This document shows, in pieces, positions 36,893 through 45,385 of a stretch of 64,000 bases of DNA (positions are counted from its first letter, which is position 1; each line of letters starts with the position of its first letter). The stretch is from an uncultured Owenweeksia sp. (GTDB lineage Bacteria; Bacteroidota; Bacteroidia; Flavobacteriales; Schleiferiaceae), in the NCBI GenBank assembly GCA_937146805.1, contig CAKZRR010000038.1:1-64000 (forward strand), given 5' to 3'. The notes beneath the pieces were generated by a model that saw only the letters and a list, made by a program, of their open reading frames with translations, was not told the origin of the DNA and ran no database searches. The position numbers and the translations under genes are program-made.

Positions 36893-37594
36893 TTAATCAA
36901 AAACAGCGGCTCGCTTTTCTAATGCCGATTTATTGAGCAACTTCATCTTACGTCCCTTTAACTCAATGTGTTCGTCTGTCTTTAGCTCAGAGAGTAATCT
37001 TATAGCCGATTCAGTGGCCGTGCCTATCATGTTGGCAATTTCTTCTCGAGTTAAGCTAATATTTAAGTAGCCCTCTTCATCTACTCCAAAAGTGGCTTCC
37101 AGTAAAAGCAGTACTTCTGCCAATCTTTCGCGCACATTTTTTTGGGCTAGGCTGGTAATCATTTTACCCGCTTCCCCCAACTCATGGCAAGATATTTTTA
37201 ACACATTAAGCGAAAATTTAGGGTTCTTTTCAATAACCTCTAAAAACGAACTTTTGGGGATATAACAAACGTGCGTATCCTCTAAAGCTACCACCGTAGC
37301 ACTTAAAGGTTCATCACTTAAAATACTACGATAACCCACCAAATTACCATTGGTAATTAAGCGCATTATTTGCTCTTTACCTTCGTTACCTCGCTTAAAT
37401 AATTTGGCTTTTCCGTTATGAAAACAATACACACCTTGCGGCCTTGCACCTTCTTGAAGCATTACTTGCCCCTTTTTAAAAAACATGCATGATTTGCGAT
37501 CGCTTATCATGCCGAGTGCTGCCTGATCTAAATTTTCAAAAGCACTCTCTTGTTTGTTTTTACAAAACTGGCAATTTAACGGCATGTTTTCCAT
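36893..37594 (-). CDS. Crp/Fnr-family transcription regulator with N-terminal CxxC
   Basis: This 233-aa regulator has a sensor domain (about residues 20-140), a long dimer helix (~140-165) and a winged helix-turn-helix with recognition helix 'TATESAIRLLSEL'. The recognition helix keeps the Glu and Arg that contact GA in Crp/Fnr sites. The extreme N-terminus has C8 and C11 (NCQFCKN), with C36 and C57 later. This recalls the iron-sulfur cysteines of Fnr, though the spacing differs from C20-C23-C29-C122. It is divergent from ccoI, and its promoter abuts an ATGAT-N4-ATCAT operator. It is the obvious candidate to control the cco and nos operons in response to oxygen or NO. Confidence 0.85.
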   Translation of the reverse strand: MENMPLNCQFCKNKQESAFENLDQAALGMISDRKSCMFFKKGQVMLQEGARPQGVYCFHNGKAKLFKRGNEGKEQIMRLITNGNLVGYRSILSDEPLSATVVALEDTHVCYIPKSSFLEVIEKNPKFSLNVLKISCHELGEAGKMITSLAQKNVRERLAEVLLLLEATFGVDEEGYLNISLTREEIANMIGTATESAIRLLSELKTDEHIELKGRKMKLLNKSALEKRAAVFD

Positions 37595-37620
37595 CAGCTT
37601 CTTGTCTTCATATTACTACG

Positions 37621-37628
37621 CAAAAATA
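37621..37628 (-). promoter_or_regulatory. -7 element of the Crp/Fnr regulator gene
   Basis: The minus strand reads TATTTTTG, a full match, with initiation near 37616 and a leader of about 22 nt. It abuts, sharing one base with, the operator at 37628-37641. Confidence 0.55.
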
Positions 37629-37671
37629 TGATTTTTATCATAGTAATCGCTGCCAAAGCCCGTAATATTTG
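37628..37671 (+). promoter_or_regulatory. Fnr-type operator and promoter of ccoI
   Basis: Perfect palindrome ATGATTTTTATCAT (37628-37641), extendable by T/A on each side. AATATTTG (37664-37671, five of six consensus bases) begins 36 bp after the operator start. The operator centre is then about -41.5 from the predicted start at 37676, the class II activator position. Confidence 0.6.
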
Positions 37672-37675
37672 CAAG

Positions 37676-40036
37676 GTGACACAGCCCGAAAAAAAGACCC
37701 TTGATTGTAGCCACTGCCACCAACCGGTAAGCCACCCTTTGGCGCACACCAAGGGTGATAATACCTACTGCTGTTTTGGTTGTATGGTGGTAGATAATTT
37801 GTTGCAAAGCTCGTCCAACGAGCTGGATATCTCTATACTAAACACCGACCCCTACACCTACCTTGACACCCCAAAAATAAAAGAGCAATTACTCGATTTC
37901 AAAGAAAATGACTTTGAAAAAATAACTTTAAGCCTACCGCAAATACATTGCTCAAGCTGCATTTACCTACTCGAAAATCTCTCTGATGTATCCGCAGGAA
38001 TTTTAAATGTAACGGTGAATTTTGGATTAAAGCAGGCAAACCTATCCTACCGCAGTGAGCAAATAAAGCTGTCGCAATTGGCAGCACTTTTGACGCACAT
38101 TGGCTACGCACCTGAATTTAACCCTGCTAAAACTCAACGGAAAACCAACAATAAGCTGCTGGTAAAAATGGGGGTTGCCGGTTTCTTTTTTGGCAATACC
38201 ATGTTACTAGCCTTTCCCGAGTATTTTGACGAAACACTTTCCCACGATAGTGGCCTGCAACAATTTTTTAGATGGTTGATGTTAGCTTTTAGCTTGCCCG
38301 TGGTACTATACAGTGGCAGCGGCTATTTTAGCGCTGCCTATAAAAATTTACGTGCCGGCATTTTGGGTATTGATTTACCTATTGCGCTAGGTATAGCCAC
38401 CATTTTTATCCGCAGCGCCTACGAAGTAATTAGCCATACAGGCGCTGGTTATTTTGATAGTCTTACCGGTCTTATTTTTTTCCTCTTACTCGGGAAATGG
38501 TATCAACAAAAAACGTACAAAAACTTTAGCTTTAACCGAGATTTCACCTCTTTTATTCCACTTGCTGCCCAAGTGCTACAGCCCAATGGTAATTATGAAC
38601 CCATACCGGTAGCCGACCTTAAAAAAGGCCACATAATACGTCTTAAAAAAAATGAAGTGCTGCCCGCAGATGCGTTATCGCAAAATAAAATTACCCTAGA
38701 CTACAGCTACATTACAGGCGAGTCGGCTCCTGTAAGCAAAAACGAAAACCGCAAAATATTTGCCGGTGCCCGTGTTTTGTCAGAACAGGCATTTTTTGAA
38801 ATTTTAGATACAGCTGATTGCAGCTACCTAGCTCAAATGTGGGCCCAAAATAAAAGTAACAACATCGCGCAAGCTGCACCTAAAAATCTTACCGATAAAC
38901 TGGCGCCATACTTTACACCCGCCATACTTTTAATAGCACTTTTTAGTGCCTTATTCTGGATGCGTGTAGATACTTCAAAAGCAATACTTGTTTTTACTTC
39001 GGTACTTATTGTGGCTTGCCCATGTGCCCTGGCTTTGGCCGAGCCCTTTGCTTCGGGCAGCCTTATGCGGCACTTTGGTAAGCAGGGCTTTTTCCTGAAA
39101 AACACACAAGTATTAGAAAGACTTGCACAAATAGACCATCTCATTTTTGATAAAACAGGTACCCTTACCCAACTTAAAGGTATTTTGGTGCAATGGCATG
39201 GGATCAAGCTTTCGTCATCCGAGAAAAATGTACTTAGCCAGGTTGCCCAAAAAACAAATCATCCGCTTAGCGAACCTTTGCAGAGACACCTTAAAAGTAC
39301 CGCTAATCACCCCATTAAATGGGGCGCTATTACTCAACACGAAGGCGTTGGACTTACCGCCATTGCCAACGCAGACACCTATGCCATAGGTACTGCATTA
39401 TTTGTAAAAGCTACCGAAAAGGCCAATACCACCGCCATATACGTTAGTAAAAATGGTGATGTTTTGGGATACTTTACCTTTAACCAGCAAACCCGCTTAC
39501 ACACCAAGGCTGTTTTACAAAAGCTCCAAAAAAAATACAGCCTTAGCTTGTTAAGTGGTGATAACGATAGTGAGCGTTCAAGATTTAGAGCCATAATGGG
39601 AGACAAAGCTACTTTACTATTTAATCAAAGTCCCTATCAAAAATTGGCTTATGTAAAAACGCATAAACGCCAACAACAAAATTTACTGATGATTGGTGAT
39701 GGGTTGAATGATGCGGGAGCTTTACAACAAAGTGATGTAGGCATTAGCATTTGTGAAAAAAACATTAATTTTTTTCCACCCAGCGATGCGCTGCTTCAAG
39801 CACATCAATTTCAATATCTACCGCAGTTTTTAAAGTTAAGCCAAAAAAACAAACTTGGCATTAAATGGGCCATGGCTATTTCGCTATTGTACAATGTAGC
39901 AGGGCTAAGCTTTGCTGTAGCTGGAGTTCTTAGCCCATTGGTTTGCGCCATACTAATGCCAGTAAGCTCTATAAGTGTGGTGCTTTTTACTGGCCTTTGG
40001 AACCAACTACAAGTGCGAAAACTAATACGGAACTAG
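37676..40036 (+). CDS. ccoI: CcoI-type copper-translocating P1B ATPase
   Basis: The ATPase (786 aa from GTG) supplies copper for cbb3 oxidase assembly. In order it has a Cys-rich N-terminal module ('CSHCHQPVSHPL ... CCFGC'), a heavy-metal domain ('IHCSSCIYLLE'), membrane helices, the actuator motif 'ITGESAPVS', the metal-binding 'VACPCALALAEPF', the phosphorylation site 'FDKTGTLTQL' and hinge 'MIGDGLNDAGAL'. An in-frame ATG at 37628 would add 16 residues but lies inside the operator and upstream of the predicted transcript start. The GTG at 37676 coincides with that start, implying a leaderless message. The start is uncertain. Confidence 0.9.
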   Translation: MTQPEKKTLDCSHCHQPVSHPLAHTKGDNTYCCFGCMVVDNLLQSSSNELDISILNTDPYTYLDTPKIKEQLLDFKENDFEKITLSLPQIHCSSCIYLLENLSDVSAGILNVTVNFGLKQANLSYRSEQIKLSQLAALLTHIGYAPEFNPAKTQRKTNNKLLVKMGVAGFFFGNTMLLAFPEYFDETLSHDSGLQQFFRWLMLAFSLPVVLYSGSGYFSAAYKNLRAGILGIDLPIALGIATIFIRSAYEVISHTGAGYFDSLTGLIFFLLLGKWYQQKTYKNFSFNRDFTSFIPLAAQVLQPNGNYEPIPVADLKKGHIIRLKKNEVLPADALSQNKITLDYSYITGESAPVSKNENRKIFAGARVLSEQAFFEILDTADCSYLAQMWAQNKSNNIAQAAPKNLTDKLAPYFTPAILLIALFSALFWMRVDTSKAILVFTSVLIVACPCALALAEPFASGSLMRHFGKQGFFLKNTQVLERLAQIDHLIFDKTGTLTQLKGILVQWHGIKLSSSEKNVLSQVAQKTNHPLSEPLQRHLKSTANHPIKWGAITQHEGVGLTAIANADTYAIGTALFVKATEKANTTAIYVSKNGDVLGYFTFNQQTRLHTKAVLQKLQKKYSLSLLSGDNDSERSRFRAIMGDKATLLFNQSPYQKLAYVKTHKRQQQNLLMIGDGLNDAGALQQSDVGISICEKNINFFPPSDALLQAHQFQYLPQFLKLSQKNKLGIKWAMAISLLYNVAGLSFAVAGVLSPLVCAILMPVSSISVVLFTGLWNQLQVRKLIRN

Positions 40037-40062
40037 TATTTACACCCCTGCATTTGTCAAAC

Positions 40063-40106
40063 ATGATAAATGTCATTTCCTGCCCTTATCCCGCCCGCTA
40101 CTTTTG
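40063..40106 (+). promoter_or_regulatory. Fnr-type operator and promoter of the ccoS-NOQPGH operon
   Basis: ATGATAAATGTCAT (40063-40076) is a palindrome with one mismatch. TACTTTTG (40099-40106) is a full -7 match, beginning exactly 36 bp after the operator start. Predicted initiation is near 40111, putting the operator at -41.5. Confidence 0.65.
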
Positions 40107-40126
40107 ACCTATCAAACAGTAAAAAA

Positions 40127-40294
40127 ATGTCTGCTATTTATCTGCTCATCGGGGTCAGTTTTATTGTTGCCCTCGCCTTTCTCATCGCCTTTATATGGAG
40201 CATTAAAAATGGCCAATACGAAGACGACTATTCACCCGGAATTAGAATGTTAAAAGACTCCAAAAAAAATAGCCAAACAAATACCAAAGTATGA
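40127..40294 (+). CDS. ccoS: cbb3 oxidase maturation protein CcoS
   Basis: A 55-aa protein with one membrane helix (MSAIYLLIGVSFIVALAFLIAFIW), then 'SIKNGQYEDDYSPGIRML', the CcoS family hallmark in which the helix is followed by G-Q-Y/F-D-D. It is needed for cofactor insertion into cbb3 oxidase. A longer frame starts at 40070 but inside the operator and before the promoter, so the ATG at 40127 is taken. Its stop overlaps the ccoNO start by 4 bp. Confidence 0.88.
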   Translation: MSAIYLLIGVSFIVALAFLIAFIWSIKNGQYEDDYSPGIRMLKDSKKNSQTNTKV

Positions 40295-42411
40295 ATACCG
40301 AAACTTTTTATTACGACAATCGTTGGGCAAAAAACTTTTTAATTGCCACCATGGTTTGGGGGCTTATCGCGCTACTGATTGGGCTTACAGCTGCTCTGCA
40401 ACTGGTTTTCCCGGAGCTAAATGCCAATACCTCTTGGCTTACCTTTGGTAGATTACGTGCACTCCACACCAACGGAGCCATTTTTGCTTTTGTGGGTAAC
40501 TCCATTTTTGCAGGGGTATATTATTCGCTGCAAAGGCTTTTAAAAACACGTATAGCCAGTGATGCCTTAAGTAAGTTTCACTTTTGGGGCTGGCAGCTCA
40601 TCATCCTTTCGGCTGTAATTACCTTACCCATGGGGTTAACTTCATCAAAGGAATATGCCGAGTTGGAATGGCCTATTGATATTGCCATTGCTATAGTTTG
40701 GGTGGCCTTTGGGGTAAATATGTTTTGGACCATTTTAAAAAGAAGAGAGCGCCACTTATATGTAGCTATCTGGTTTTTCATTGCCACTTTTGTTACAGTT
40801 GCACTACTGCACATTGTAAATAACCTAGCCATACCGGTTTCTTTTACTAAATCTTACCCCGTGTTTGCGGGAGTGCAAGATGCCTTGGTGCAATGGTGGT
40901 ACGGGCACAATGCCGTGGCCTTTTTCTTAACCACACCTGTACTGGGTTTAATGTATTACTTCGTGCCTAAGGCCGCCAATAGACCCGTGTATTCCTATCG
41001 CTTATCTATTGTCCATTTTTGGGCGCTTATCTTTTTATACATCTGGGCGGGTCCGCACCATTTACTCTACACCGCCCTACCCGAGTGGGCGCAAAGTTTA
41101 GGTACCGTATTTTCCATTATGCTCATTTTCCCTAGTTGGGGAGGTATGCTAAACGGTTTACTTACCCTACGTGGTGCTTGGGATAAAGTACGCGAAAGTG
41201 CGGTGCTTAAGTTTTTTGTTGTAGCCATTACTTGTTACGGAATGGCCACTTTAGAAGGCCCCTTACTCAGTTTAAAGAGTATTAACGCCATTGCGCATTA
41301 CACGGATTGGATTCCGGCACACGTACACATTGGTACATTGGGTTGGAATGGCTTTATGATTTTTGGAATGATATACTGGCTATTACCACGTATGTACAAC
41401 ACCAGTTTATTTTCGCAAAAGATGGCCAACACTCACTTTTGGATTGGCACCGTTGGTATCATTTTTTGGGCTTTACCCATGTATGTAGCCGGCTTTACCC
41501 AAAGCCTTATGTGGAAAGAGTTTAATCCTGATGGCACCTTAGTATATGCCAATTTCTTAGAGACTGTTACCCAAATTGTTCCTATGTACGCACTCCGTGC
41601 CGTAGGCGGTAGCCTTTACATTATTGGAATGTTGGTAATGGGTGTAAATGTTTTTAGAACCATAAAAAGCGGCAACTTTATTAAAGAAGAAGAAGACAGT
41701 GCCATGCCACTTACCAAAGTATTTAAAAAGGCTAAGGGCGAGTACTGGCACCGTTGGATTGAAAGACGCCCAGTACAGCTAATGGTTTGGAGTTTAGTAG
41801 TAGTACTGTTGGGGGGTATTTTAGAAATTGTACCTACTTTAATGGTTAAAAGCAACATCCCTACCATAGCCAGTGTAAAACCCTATACGGTATTAGAGTT
41901 GGAAGGGCGTGACATCTACATAAGAGAAGGTTGTAATGCTTGCCACAGTCAAATGGTGCGCCCCTTTAGATCGGAAACAGCGCGGTATGGCGAATACTCC
42001 AAAGCAGGAGAATTTGTGTACGACCATCCTTTTTTATGGGGTAGTAAACGTACCGGTCCAGACCTACACCGTGTTGGTGGAAAGTACTCCCACAGCTGGC
42101 ATTACAACCACATGCTCGACCCTCAAAGTATGAGCCCTGGCTCAATTATGCCGCGTTACCCATGGCTGTTTGGTAACCCACTAAATACTATTCATAGCCA
42201 AGAAAAATTAAATGTAATGGTGAAACTAGGCGTACCCTACTCTCAAGATTACATTGATAATTGGGAACATTATATGGATTTACAAGCCCAAGCCATTACC
42301 GATGATTTACGCGAACAAATTGAGGAGGTAGATGTAGAGAAGAGCGATGAAATTGTAGCCTTAATAGCCTACCTACAGCGCTTGGGAATTGATATAAAAG
42401 CTGAAAACTAA
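40291..42411 (+). CDS. ccoN: Fused cbb3-type cytochrome c oxidase subunits I and II (CcoN-CcoO)
   Basis: The 706-aa fusion joins the 12-helix catalytic subunit (about residues 1-470) to the membrane-anchored mono-heme cytochrome CcoO (about 490-706). CcoN landmarks are 'RLRALHTNGAIFAFVGN', 'QWWYGHNAVAFFLTTP', 'WAGPHHLLYTALPEW' and 'DWIPAHVHIGTLGWNG'. The CcoO heme site is C548-x-x-C551-H552 (EGCNACHSQMVRPF), with 'MSPGSIMPRYPWL' carrying a likely Met ligand. Such fusions are typical of Bacteroidota. The oxidase reduces O2 at low oxygen tension. Second gene of the cco operon. Confidence 0.95.
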   Translation: MNTETFYYDNRWAKNFLIATMVWGLIALLIGLTAALQLVFPELNANTSWLTFGRLRALHTNGAIFAFVGNSIFAGVYYSLQRLLKTRIASDALSKFHFWGWQLIILSAVITLPMGLTSSKEYAELEWPIDIAIAIVWVAFGVNMFWTILKRRERHLYVAIWFFIATFVTVALLHIVNNLAIPVSFTKSYPVFAGVQDALVQWWYGHNAVAFFLTTPVLGLMYYFVPKAANRPVYSYRLSIVHFWALIFLYIWAGPHHLLYTALPEWAQSLGTVFSIMLIFPSWGGMLNGLLTLRGAWDKVRESAVLKFFVVAITCYGMATLEGPLLSLKSINAIAHYTDWIPAHVHIGTLGWNGFMIFGMIYWLLPRMYNTSLFSQKMANTHFWIGTVGIIFWALPMYVAGFTQSLMWKEFNPDGTLVYANFLETVTQIVPMYALRAVGGSLYIIGMLVMGVNVFRTIKSGNFIKEEEDSAMPLTKVFKKAKGEYWHRWIERRPVQLMVWSLVVVLLGGILEIVPTLMVKSNIPTIASVKPYTVLELEGRDIYIREGCNACHSQMVRPFRSETARYGEYSKAGEFVYDHPFLWGSKRTGPDLHRVGGKYSHSWHYNHMLDPQSMSPGSIMPRYPWLFGNPLNTIHSQEKLNVMVKLGVPYSQDYIDNWEHYMDLQAQAITDDLREQIEEVDVEKSDEIVALIAYLQRLGIDIKAEN

Positions 42412-42416
42412 TTGCT

Positions 42417-42617
42417 ATGCTAAAGTTTATAAAACACCACATGGATAGTATAGATGGTATTGGATTGTATCCCGTACTTTCTTTCCTCATCTTCTTTACG
42501 GTATTCATCCTAATGTTGGTGTACATTATTGCGGTAGATAAAAAGACCATGAAGGCGCGAAGCTCTATGGCCTTAAACAACAATGAATTAAAAGCCTTTG
42601 AAAATGAAAACCAATAA
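42417..42617 (+). CDS. ccoQ: CcoQ-like cbb3 oxidase small subunit
   Basis: This 66-aa protein has one membrane helix (residues about 19-41, 'LYPVLSFLIFFTVFILMLVYIIAV') and a charged tail (DKKTMKARSSMALNNNEL). Size, topology and position between ccoNO and ccoP identify it as CcoQ-type, which stabilises the oxidase complex. It begins 5 bp after ccoNO and its last codons overlap the ccoP start. Confidence 0.8.
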   Translation: MLKFIKHHMDSIDGIGLYPVLSFLIFFTVFILMLVYIIAVDKKTMKARSSMALNNNELKAFENENQ

Positions 42618-43491
42618 CTATTACTGGCTATTTTTTGCCTTGGTAGCGGGAGTGTTTAGCCTCGCCTATTTTGATGGAGACCAAATTACAGCTGTGTTTA
42701 CCAGTCAAACTACCTGGCTCGTGGCCATTATTGCCTTCTTCCTTTTCCTTGCATTTTCCGCAGTATCATCTGCCAGTAATGCCATTAAACATTATGTTGC
42801 CAAAAAAGAGGGACGCGATATAGGAGCCGAAGACTTAGCAACTGAAACTTGGTGGGAAAAAACTTGGCAAAAACTACAAGATTCAAAACCAATTGAGGAA
42901 GAAACCGATATTGCGTTAGATCACAACTACGATGGTATTGTAGAGCTAGACAATAACCTACCACCTTGGTGGTTATGGGGCTTTTATCTTTCTATGGTAT
43001 TTGCAGTAGTATATCTCGTTCATTTTCATGTACTACAAACGGGCGATTTACAAATTGAGGAATATGAAAAAACCATGGCCGAGGCCGAGCTGCAAAAAGC
43101 AGAATACCTTAAAACTGCTGCAAATTTGGTAGATGAAAACACCGTAACTCTGCTTACCGATGAAGCTTCGATAAAAGCTGGGAAAAAACTTTTTGCCTTA
43201 AACTGTGCCGTATGCCATGCGGCAGATGGTGGTGGGGGTGTAGGCCCTAATTTGGTAGATGACTATTGGATACATGGAGGTAGCGTAAACGATGTGTTTA
43301 AAACCATAAAATACGGAGTGCCCGAAAAAGGCATGATTTCTTGGAAAGATCAAATGAATCCTTCCAAAATGCAACAAATGACAGCTTACATATTAAGCCT
43401 AAAAGGAACCGTACCAGTAAAACCTAAAGAGCCACAAGGCGAGTTGTATCAAGGAAATGCTGCTGCCAGCCCTAACGATAGTGCCCAATAA
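42604..43491 (+). CDS. ccoP: cbb3 oxidase cytochrome c subunit CcoP, single CxxCH
   Basis: The 295-aa protein has two N-terminal helices (residues about 5-22 and 36-55), a linker with the FixP_N-like stretch 'HNYDGIVELDNNLPPWWLWGFYLSMVFAVVYLVHF' and one cytochrome c domain. The heme site is C201-x-x-C204-H205 (NCAVCHAADGGGGVGPNL), with Met in 'PEKGMISWKDQMNP'. Many proteobacterial CcoP proteins carry two hemes; only one CxxCH is present here. The ATG at 42604 is preferred to a TTG six bases earlier. Confidence 0.92.
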   Translation: MKTNNYYWLFFALVAGVFSLAYFDGDQITAVFTSQTTWLVAIIAFFLFLAFSAVSSASNAIKHYVAKKEGRDIGAEDLATETWWEKTWQKLQDSKPIEEETDIALDHNYDGIVELDNNLPPWWLWGFYLSMVFAVVYLVHFHVLQTGDLQIEEYEKTMAEAELQKAEYLKTAANLVDENTVTLLTDEASIKAGKKLFALNCAVCHAADGGGGVGPNLVDDYWIHGGSVNDVFKTIKYGVPEKGMISWKDQMNPSKMQQMTAYILSLKGTVPVKPKEPQGELYQGNAAASPNDSAQ

Positions 43492-43508
43492 ACCCCTTAT
43501 AAAAATAC

Positions 43509-44939
43509 ATGGGCGTCCATATTAGTAATCCTAACTTTAGAGACACCATAGGTACTATTGATGCCGATGGAAAACGAAACTATTTACACCCGCGTAAAAC
43601 CAATGGCCGCTACACCAACTACAGGCGTTTAACTAGTTATGCGCTGTTGCTCGTTCTAGTTGGCATCCCCTTTATTCAAGTAAATGGACGGCCCTTTATG
43701 CTGTTCAATATTATTGAGCGCAAATTCATCCTCTTTGGTCAAACCTTTTGGCCAGCCGATTTCTTTTTAGCCGTGCTAGCCATGCTTATCTTGGTGCTAT
43801 TTGTAGCCGCCTTTACGGTAGCCTTTGGTAGATTATTTTGCGGTTGGGTATGCCCGCAAACTATTTTTATGGAGCATGTTTTTAGGCGTATCGAATATTG
43901 GATTGATGGCGATAGAAATCAACAAATACGCCTATCTAAAATGAAGTGGACGGCCGAAAAAATTCGCAAGCGCGTATTTAAAAACGGCATTTTTTACTTG
44001 ATTAGTTTTGGTATTTCCAATGTGTTTATGATGTACCTAGTGGGGCAACCGCAATGGTGGAAAATAGTAAGCGACAATCCTTTAAATCATATCTCGGGTC
44101 TGGTTACCATTCTCATTTTTAGTGGAGTGTTTTTCTTTGTTTTTGCTTGGTTTAGAGAGCAGGTTTGCATTATGGTTTGCCCCTATGGGCGATTACAAAG
44201 TGTGCTGCTAGATAGGCACTCGGTGGTAATTGCTTACGACTATATACGTGGCGAAATACGAAGCAAATTCCGCAAAAGCGAAAACCGAAAAGAAGAAGGA
44301 AAAGGCGATTGCATAGATTGCAACCAATGCGTAGAAGTTTGCCCTACTGGTATTGATATTAGAAATGGCACCCAGCTAGAGTGTATTAATTGTACCGCTT
44401 GTATGGATGCCTGCGACAATGTAATGGACAAAATAGATCTGCCGAAAGGCTTGATTAGATACGATAGTGAGGAAAATATTGCCACCTACAAAAAGAAAAT
44501 TTTTACCGCCCGCGTTTGGGGTTATTCGGCTGTAATGATTGTTTTATTAACGCTATTTACCTTTTTATTGGCCAGTCGCACCAATGTAGAAGCGCTGGTA
44601 TTTAGAGTGCCCGGACAACTTTACCAAAAGGTAGATGAGCAAACCTTAAGCAACCTTTTCAACTACAAAATACTAAATAAAAGTACCGATGCTATGGCTG
44701 TTGAGATAGTGCTTTTAGAACCCAAAGGCGAACTAATGATGGTAGGCAGTAATACCCTAAACCTTAAGGAAGGAGACTTTGCCGAAGGCACCCTAATTGT
44801 ATACCTTAAGCGAGCCGATTTAAGCAAGCAAACTACCAAACTAAAACTGGGTATATTACAAAACAATGAAGTAATAGAAACGGTACAAACTTCGTTTAGC
44901 GGCCCCATTGTTAGAAAAACTAAAAGACAAAAGCCATGA
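43509..44939 (+). CDS. ccoG: Cytochrome c oxidase accessory protein CcoG
   Basis: The 476-aa membrane iron-sulfur protein is implicated in copper reduction/handling for cbb3 assembly. It has about five helices, a cytoplasmic ferredoxin-like part with two [4Fe-4S] motifs ('CIDCNQCVEVCPTG' and 'CINCTACMDACD'), an extra 'CGWVCPQTIF' near residue 115 and 'CIMVCPYGRLQSV'. The C-terminal 130 residues are an Ig-like FixG domain. It starts 17 bp after ccoP and overlaps ccoH by 4 bp. Confidence 0.93.
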   Translation: MGVHISNPNFRDTIGTIDADGKRNYLHPRKTNGRYTNYRRLTSYALLLVLVGIPFIQVNGRPFMLFNIIERKFILFGQTFWPADFFLAVLAMLILVLFVAAFTVAFGRLFCGWVCPQTIFMEHVFRRIEYWIDGDRNQQIRLSKMKWTAEKIRKRVFKNGIFYLISFGISNVFMMYLVGQPQWWKIVSDNPLNHISGLVTILIFSGVFFFVFAWFREQVCIMVCPYGRLQSVLLDRHSVVIAYDYIRGEIRSKFRKSENRKEEGKGDCIDCNQCVEVCPTGIDIRNGTQLECINCTACMDACDNVMDKIDLPKGLIRYDSEENIATYKKKIFTARVWGYSAVMIVLLTLFTFLLASRTNVEALVFRVPGQLYQKVDEQTLSNLFNYKILNKSTDAMAVEIVLLEPKGELMMVGSNTLNLKEGDFAEGTLIVYLKRADLSKQTTKLKLGILQNNEVIETVQTSFSGPIVRKTKRQKP

Positions 44940-45385
44940 AAAAATGGAAATGGAATTGGGGAACCGGTATTGCGCTAACCTTAGTGTTATTTGTAACATT
45001 AATGGGCAGTATGGTGTATAAGGCCACCCAACAAAACTTTGACTTGGTTAGCGAAAATTACTATTTGGACGAACTAAATTTTCAGGAAGTAATTAATCAA
45101 AAGAAAAATGCAGCACAGCTTAATGGGCGCATGGCTCTAAACACAAAAAAAGATTCCGTACAAATTACTTTTCCAAGTGATTTTGATGGGAAGGAGAAGG
45201 AGGTTACCATACATTTATACTGTGAGCAAAACGCTCAGAAAGACATTAAGCTATCTCCTAAATTGTTGCAAGCCAATTCACTAAATGTGCTACTGCAAAA
45301 TCCAAATAGCGGACGATGGCTGGTAAAAACCACAATAAAATGTGAAGGACTTAACTACTATTTTGAACCTGAATTGTTCTTTTAA
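44936..45385 (+). CDS. ccoH: FixH/CcoH family protein
   Basis: A 149-aa protein with one N-terminal helix ('WGTGIALTLVLFVTLMGSMVYKA') and a periplasmic beta domain. The 'LVSENYYLDELNFQEVINQKKNA' stretch after the helix is diagnostic for FixH. CcoH assists the late stage of cbb3 assembly. Translationally coupled to ccoG (ATGA overlap), and its stop abuts the next start. Confidence 0.9.
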   Translation: MKKWKWNWGTGIALTLVLFVTLMGSMVYKATQQNFDLVSENYYLDELNFQEVINQKKNAAQLNGRMALNTKKDSVQITFPSDFDGKEKEVTIHLYCEQNAQKDIKLSPKLLQANSLNVLLQNPNSGRWLVKTTIKCEGLNYYFEPELFF

